From Sphingomonadales bacterium Ga0077557 (GTDB taxonomy: Bacteria; Pseudomonadota; Alphaproteobacteria; Sphingomonadales; Sphingomonadaceae): 64,000 nt of DNA. Position 1 is the first letter of the stretch, and each line of letters begins with the position of its first letter. A model generated the notes under the pieces. The model was given only the letters and a program-made list of their open reading frames with translations, made no database searches and was not told where the DNA came from. The stretch spans positions 1 through 64,000 of the forward strand of contig LNFI01000032.1 of the NCBI GenBank assembly GCA_001464615.1, written 5' to 3'. This document shows positions 60,335 to 64,000 of this stretch, in pieces. The position numbers and the translations under genes are program-made.

Positions 60335-62614
60335 ATGGAGCAACAAAGATCACTCACTGCAACCGGCTTGGACGACGCCGTCTGGGGCCAGGATATGGCC
60401 GATCCCCGTCGAGCTGCTTCGCCGGCGGCTAGGCTGGCCGCATTTTTGTCCAAGTCCGCCAAGGATGTTTTTGCCGGTTCAATCTGCGGCATGCTGTCGA
60501 TCCTGTTCGGCATCTCCTATGCGGCGTTGATCTTTGCCGGGCCGCTGGCCCCTGGCTTGCCTTATGGCATTGCCGCGACTTTTCTGACGACCGCGGTTGC
60601 CGCGACGGTTGTTGCGCTGCGCAGTTCGCTGCCGTTCATGATCGCCGGCCCTGATTCTTCGACCTCAGCGGTTACGGCTGCGCTGTCGGCAGCGCTCGCC
60701 CATAATATGATCATGAACGGTGCCAGCGGCCCCGCGATGATCGGACCGGCGCTGATGATTATCGCGATGGGCAGCGGGCTCGCTGGTTTGTTCCTTTGCC
60801 TGCTGGGCCTCGCTCGGGCCGGTCGGGCGATCCGCTTCATCCCCTATCCGGTTATTGGCGGCTTTTTGGGGGCGACCGGTGTCTTGATTCTGACAGGATC
60901 GGTGCAGGTGATGACCGATCACAAATTCGCAACGGCCAATCTGGCAGCGCTGACGACGCCAGACAGCCTTGCCAAGCTGGTCGTCGGCGTGGCGATTGCC
61001 GCTGCGATTATTGCCGCACGAGCGCGATACAAAAGCGCCTTTACGCTCCCCGCGGTTTTGATTGCGGGTGGACTCCTTTTTTATGTCGTGCTGGCCGCCT
61101 GTCGCATTCCGATTGCGGATGCGCAGGCGGCAGGCTGGACGTTCTCGCGCCAGTCAGCCGTCGGGTTCAAATCGCCATGGTCGTTCGATTCCCTGGCGCA
61201 GTTTCCCTGGAAAGCCCTTCCTTCGCTCGCCGGCGATTTGTTTGCGGTGATGTTCGTGACCACGATCAGCGCATTGCTGAACACCGCCGGCATCGAGCTC
61301 GCCACCAAGCGGGAAGCTAATCTCAACCGCGAATTGAACGCCCTGGGGGCGGCTAATCTGCTGTCGGCGGTGTTCGGCGGCTATGTCAGCTGTATTTCGC
61401 TGAGCCGGTCTACGCTTGGCTTTGTGGCAGGCGCAACGGGGCGGGTTACCGGGTTGACGGTTGCCGTCGCTGGCGCAGCGATGCTGGTGATTGATCCGGG
61501 ATTTCTCGCCTATGTGCCAAAAAGCGTGCTTGGCGGCTTGCTCCTGCACATGGGTATTGATCTCATCTATCGCTGGGTTGTGCAGTCTGCGAAGCGATTG
61601 ATGCTGATTGATTACCTGTCGTTGCTCGCGATCGTCATCATCATTTTCTTTTGGGGTTTTGTTTTCGGCGTGATGTTCGGCATCGCCACCGGTTGCGCGA
61701 CCTTTGCGCTGAGCGCCAGCCGGGTGAACGCGATCAAGTTCAGCTTTGACGGTGCCCGGTATCGATCGTCGCTTGACCGCGGCGGTCGGGATCTTGATCT
61801 GCTCAACAAGCACGGCCACGAATTGCAGGGCCTCAGCCTGCAAAGTTACCTGTTTTTCGGTTCAGCCAATGGGCTTTATCAACACACAAAACAGTTGATC
61901 GCCGCAAACCGCGATTGCCGGCTTCTGCTGTTCGATTTTCGGCTGGTGACGGGCATTGATTCATCTGCCACCCATAGTTTCAATCAGATCAAGCTGTTCG
62001 CTGGGCAAAATGGCGTTTCGCTGGTGCTGGTCAATCTTTCCACGCCGATCCAGCAAGCCTTTCGCATCGCTGGCTTTCTGGGCGACGATATCATCCTGGG
62101 CGATGATCTCGATCATGCGCTGGAGCATTGTGAAAACGTCATCATCGCGCGGCATCGGCAGTCTGCGCGCGAATTTCAAAGCTTTGTCGACTGGCTGGCG
62201 GGTGCGCTTGGCAACCGTGAAGATGCCGAATTGCTTGCGCGTCAGTGCCGGCGGGTCGAAGTGACTATGGACACCGTCATCGCACGGCAAAACGCGCCTT
62301 CAGATACGATGCATTTCATTCTCGATGGACGAATCGGTGTGGTCGTCGATATCGGCGAGGCACGTTCAGTACGCGTGCGTAGCCTGGGCGAGCATACGAC
62401 AATCGGCGAAATGGGCTTGCTCACCGGCAAGCCGCGCAGTGCCAATCTGGTCGCTGAATCGAACACTATTCTGTATGAACTCAGCGATGAAAGCTACCGG
62501 CGGATCGGCGCCGAACATCCGGCACTGGCGCAAGCCTTATTGACCTATGTCATTACGATCATGGGAGAAAGGCTCCGTTTTGCCAGCCAGGCGATTGGTA
62601 TTCTACAAAACTAG
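60335..62614 (+). CDS. SulP anion transporter with STAS and cyclic-nucleotide-binding domains
   Basis: This 759-residue membrane protein combines three domains: a SulP/SLC26 transporter core of about 10-12 helices (40-460; FMIAGPDSSTSAV and AFGG-type loops), a STAS domain (about 500-600; LLLFDFRLVTGIDSSATHSF), and a C-terminal cyclic-nucleotide-binding domain (about 640-750; ILDGRIGVVV, GEMGLLTGKPRSANLV). SulP proteins carry sulfate, bicarbonate or dicarboxylates. The extra sensor domain suggests gating by cAMP or a related nucleotide. A weak start context (GGGGGTAA) precedes the ATG. Pho-box-like site upstream. Confidence 0.92.
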   Translation: MEQQRSLTATGLDDAVWGQDMADPRRAASPAARLAAFLSKSAKDVFAGSICGMLSILFGISYAALIFAGPLAPGLPYGIAATFLTTAVAATVVALRSSLPFMIAGPDSSTSAVTAALSAALAHNMIMNGASGPAMIGPALMIIAMGSGLAGLFLCLLGLARAGRAIRFIPYPVIGGFLGATGVLILTGSVQVMTDHKFATANLAALTTPDSLAKLVVGVAIAAAIIAARARYKSAFTLPAVLIAGGLLFYVVLAACRIPIADAQAAGWTFSRQSAVGFKSPWSFDSLAQFPWKALPSLAGDLFAVMFVTTISALLNTAGIELATKREANLNRELNALGAANLLSAVFGGYVSCISLSRSTLGFVAGATGRVTGLTVAVAGAAMLVIDPGFLAYVPKSVLGGLLLHMGIDLIYRWVVQSAKRLMLIDYLSLLAIVIIIFFWGFVFGVMFGIATGCATFALSASRVNAIKFSFDGARYRSSLDRGGRDLDLLNKHGHELQGLSLQSYLFFGSANGLYQHTKQLIAANRDCRLLLFDFRLVTGIDSSATHSFNQIKLFAGQNGVSLVLVNLSTPIQQAFRIAGFLGDDIILGDDLDHALEHCENVIIARHRQSAREFQSFVDWLAGALGNREDAELLARQCRRVEVTMDTVIARQNAPSDTMHFILDGRIGVVVDIGEARSVRVRSLGEHTTIGEMGLLTGKPRSANLVAESNTILYELSDESYRRIGAEHPALAQALLTYVITIMGERLRFASQAIGILQN

Positions 62615-62637
62615 GCCCCTGCTGCCGGTGACCGCGT

Positions 62638-63834
62638 TTACCCCAGCGCCGCCTGCTTTTCGTCCGCCAGCGCATCCAATTCCGCCCGGCTCTTTTTCTC
62701 GCTTGCCGTCTTCAGCTGCCCGCAAGCCGCATCGATATCGCGCCCGCGCGGGGTACGCACGGGTGCGGAAATCCCGGCGCCGAACACGATGCTCGAAAAG
62801 GATTTGATCCGTTCGGGCGTAGAGCATTCATAATTGGCACCCGGCCAGGGGTTGAACGGGATCAGGTTTACCTTGGCAGGCAGCTGATATTTCTTGATCA
62901 GCCGCACCAGCTCGCGCGCTTCGGCATCGCTGTCATTCTTGTCCTTCAGCATCACATATTCAAAAGTGATCCGCCGGGCATTGTTGGCGCCAGGATAATC
63001 GGCGCAGGCCTGGAGCAGTTCCTCGATGCCATATTTCCGGTTCAGCGGCACGATTTCGTCGCGTACTTCCTTGGTCACGCCGTGCAGCGATACGGCCAGG
63101 TTGACGCCAATTTCTTCGCCCGCGCGCGCCATCATTGGCACCACGCCTGAGGTGGAGAGCGTGATCCGCCGTTTGCTGAGCGACAGGCCGTCGCCGTCCA
63201 TGATCAGCTTCAGCGCATCGCGCACCGCATCGAAATTATAGAGCGGCTCGCCCATGCCCATCATTACGATGTTGGTCAGCAACCGCCCCTCGGGCTGGCT
63301 CGGCCATTCGCCCAGCCCATCGCGCGCGAGCATCACTTGCCCGACAATCTCACCTGCGGTGAGGTTGCGCACCAGCCGCATCGTGCCGGTGTGGCAGAAT
63401 CGGCAATTCAGTGTGCAGCCAACCTGCGATGATACGCACAGCGTGCCCCGGTCTGCATCGGGGATGAAGACCATCTCGTAATCCTGGCCGTCATCACTCC
63501 GCAGCAGCCATTTGCGCGTGCCGTCGGTCGAGACTTGCGCCTCGATGACTTGCGGACGGCTGATCACGAAGCGCTGCTCGAGCCATGGCTGCATCGTCTT
63601 TGAAATGTCGGTCATCACCGCAAATTCGGTCGCACCGCGATTATACATCCAGTGCCAAAGCTGCTTGGCGCGCAATTTAGCCTGTTTGGGCTCCAGCTGC
63701 GCGGTCTCCAGCGCCAAGCGGAGGTCGGCCTTGCTCAGCCCGATCAGGTCGATCCGGCCATCAGCGCGCGGGGTGAAGGCGCGCGGCACTGGCACGGCAT
63801 CGATGTGCCCGGGGATGGACATGTCGGGGGTCAT
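62638..63834 (-). CDS. rlmN: Dual-specificity RNA methyltransferase RlmN
   Basis: This radical-SAM enzyme methylates C2 of A2503 in 23S rRNA and A37 in some tRNAs. The 398-residue protein has the [4Fe-4S] motif [21 protein letters not shown], and the catalytic Cys near the end (DIDAACGQL). ATG 63834 is used; AAAAGG lies about ten bases ahead. The ATG shares one base with the TAA of the upstream NYN gene (TAATG), so the two are co-translated. Confidence 0.97.
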   Translation of the reverse strand: MTPDMSIPGHIDAVPVPRAFTPRADGRIDLIGLSKADLRLALETAQLEPKQAKLRAKQLWHWMYNRGATEFAVMTDISKTMQPWLEQRFVISRPQVIEAQVSTDGTRKWLLRSDDGQDYEMVFIPDADRGTLCVSSQVGCTLNCRFCHTGTMRLVRNLTAGEIVGQVMLARDGLGEWPSQPEGRLLTNIVMMGMGEPLYNFDAVRDALKLIMDGDGLSLSKRRITLSTSGVVPMMARAGEEIGVNLAVSLHGVTKEVRDEIVPLNRKYGIEELLQACADYPGANNARRITFEYVMLKDKNDSDAEARELVRLIKKYQLPAKVNLIPFNPWPGANYECSTPERIKSFSSIVFGAGISAPVRTPRGRDIDAACGQLKTASEKKSRAELDALADEKQAALG

Positions 63835-64000
63835 TATTTTGTGCCTTTTCCGATGTTTCGGATGCCATCGACATGGGCAATCAGATCCTTTGCCGGTGTT
63901 CCACCCATTGGGTCCAGAACGACATCGATGCCTTCCCGTCGCGCCAGCTTCACCGCAGGAACAAAGTCTGCGTCGCCGGCGACCAAGATCAACTGGCTGA
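63834..64000 (-). CDS. NYN-domain (LabA-like) protein, 3' part only
   Basis: Only the last 55 codons lie in the window; the gene begins beyond 64000. The visible end reads [20 protein letters not shown], then [10 protein letters not shown], and finishes with [20 protein letters not shown] is the core of the NYN (PIN-like nuclease) fold, with the acidic residues of the metal site; GDADF is the DUF88/LabA signature. It probably cleaves RNA. The stop overlaps the rlmN start by one base. Confidence 0.85.
   Translation of the reverse strand, partial: SQLILVAGDADFVPAVKLARREGIDVVLDPMGGTPAKDLIAHVDGIRNIGKGTK

Noticed and set aside
61154-61843. A 229-residue frame antisense to the SulP gene
   Set aside because: The sense product is an unmistakable transporter; the antisense one is low-complexity basic sequence.
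1-64000. CRISPR arrays, prophage, insertion sequences or rRNA genes
   Set aside because: No regularly spaced direct repeats, transposase or integrase motifs, phage genes or rRNA-like sequence were seen on either strand.

Overview
The window is chromosomal DNA of a sphingomonad (Alphaproteobacteria, Sphingomonadales), judged by gene content and gene style; species cannot be given. Supporting signs are high-GC DNA with dense, often overlapping genes, TonB-dependent receptors beside LacI or TetR regulators, a tryptophan-halogenase-like gene paired with a DUF6445 gene in a sugar locus, a divK/DUF3572 pair, and short hairpin repeats of the sphingomonad REP type. I see no phage, insertion sequence, CRISPR array or rRNA. 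There is one tRNA (Leu, CAG).

Layout. 1-9.3 kb is minus-strand housekeeping: CsaA-like protein, a GST, glutamate synthase (gltD-gltB), uppP and an NDUFA9-like protein, then tRNA-Leu with a clear promoter. 9.6-18.1 kb holds an XRE/MmyB regulator, a limonene-epoxide-hydrolase-like protein, and a LysR regulator diverging from a seven-gene run (AhpD-like, peroxiredoxin-like, EamA exporter, a crotonase resembling 6-oxocamphor hydrolase but with a signal peptide, SDR, Old Yellow Enzyme, GST). This looks like handling of reactive carbonyl or alicyclic ketone compounds. 18.2-28.8 kb is a sugar locus: halogenase-like flavoprotein and DUF6445 protein, a secreted six-hairpin-type glycosidase, TonB receptor, LacI regulator, GH68 sucrose/fructan enzyme and MFS sugar transporter, with two predicted operators. 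28.9-32.0 kb is a TetR / TonB-receptor pair with a palindrome between them.

32-41.7 kb is core metabolism and translation: prfC, EcsC, aldose epimerase, pheST, rplT-rpmI, a HAD hydrolase and hisN-like phosphatase. 41.8-48.5 kb holds outer membrane phospholipase A, a secreted peroxiredoxin, a diguanylate cyclase, then a gene-poor stretch with a strong sigma-54 promoter match in front of two tiny hydrophobic ORFs and strong RNA hairpins, a tiny basic ORF, a PhnA-like protein lacking its zinc ribbon, a phosphoesterase, Dps, a GDT1-like protein and rpmG. 48.6-56.2 kb has divK diverging from DUF3572-HAD-RidA-GNAT, two large polytopic membrane proteins (one with DxD and DHH motifs as in STT3-type GT-C enzymes), and argG. 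56.2-64 kb has DUF1801, a cyclopropane-fatty-acid synthase, a Tat-lipoprotein molybdoenzyme with its cytochrome b, a flavin reductase broken by a one-base change in a C7 run, a SulP transporter with STAS and cyclic-nucleotide-binding domains behind a Pho-box-like sequence, rlmN, and the 3' end of an NYN-domain gene.

The most novel candidate is the sigma-54-driven, hairpin-rich mini-transcript at 44.79-45.12 kb. Next are the apparently periplasmic oxocamphor-hydrolase-like enzyme and its operon. All functional calls come from reading the sequence and remembered family signatures; no database search was run.
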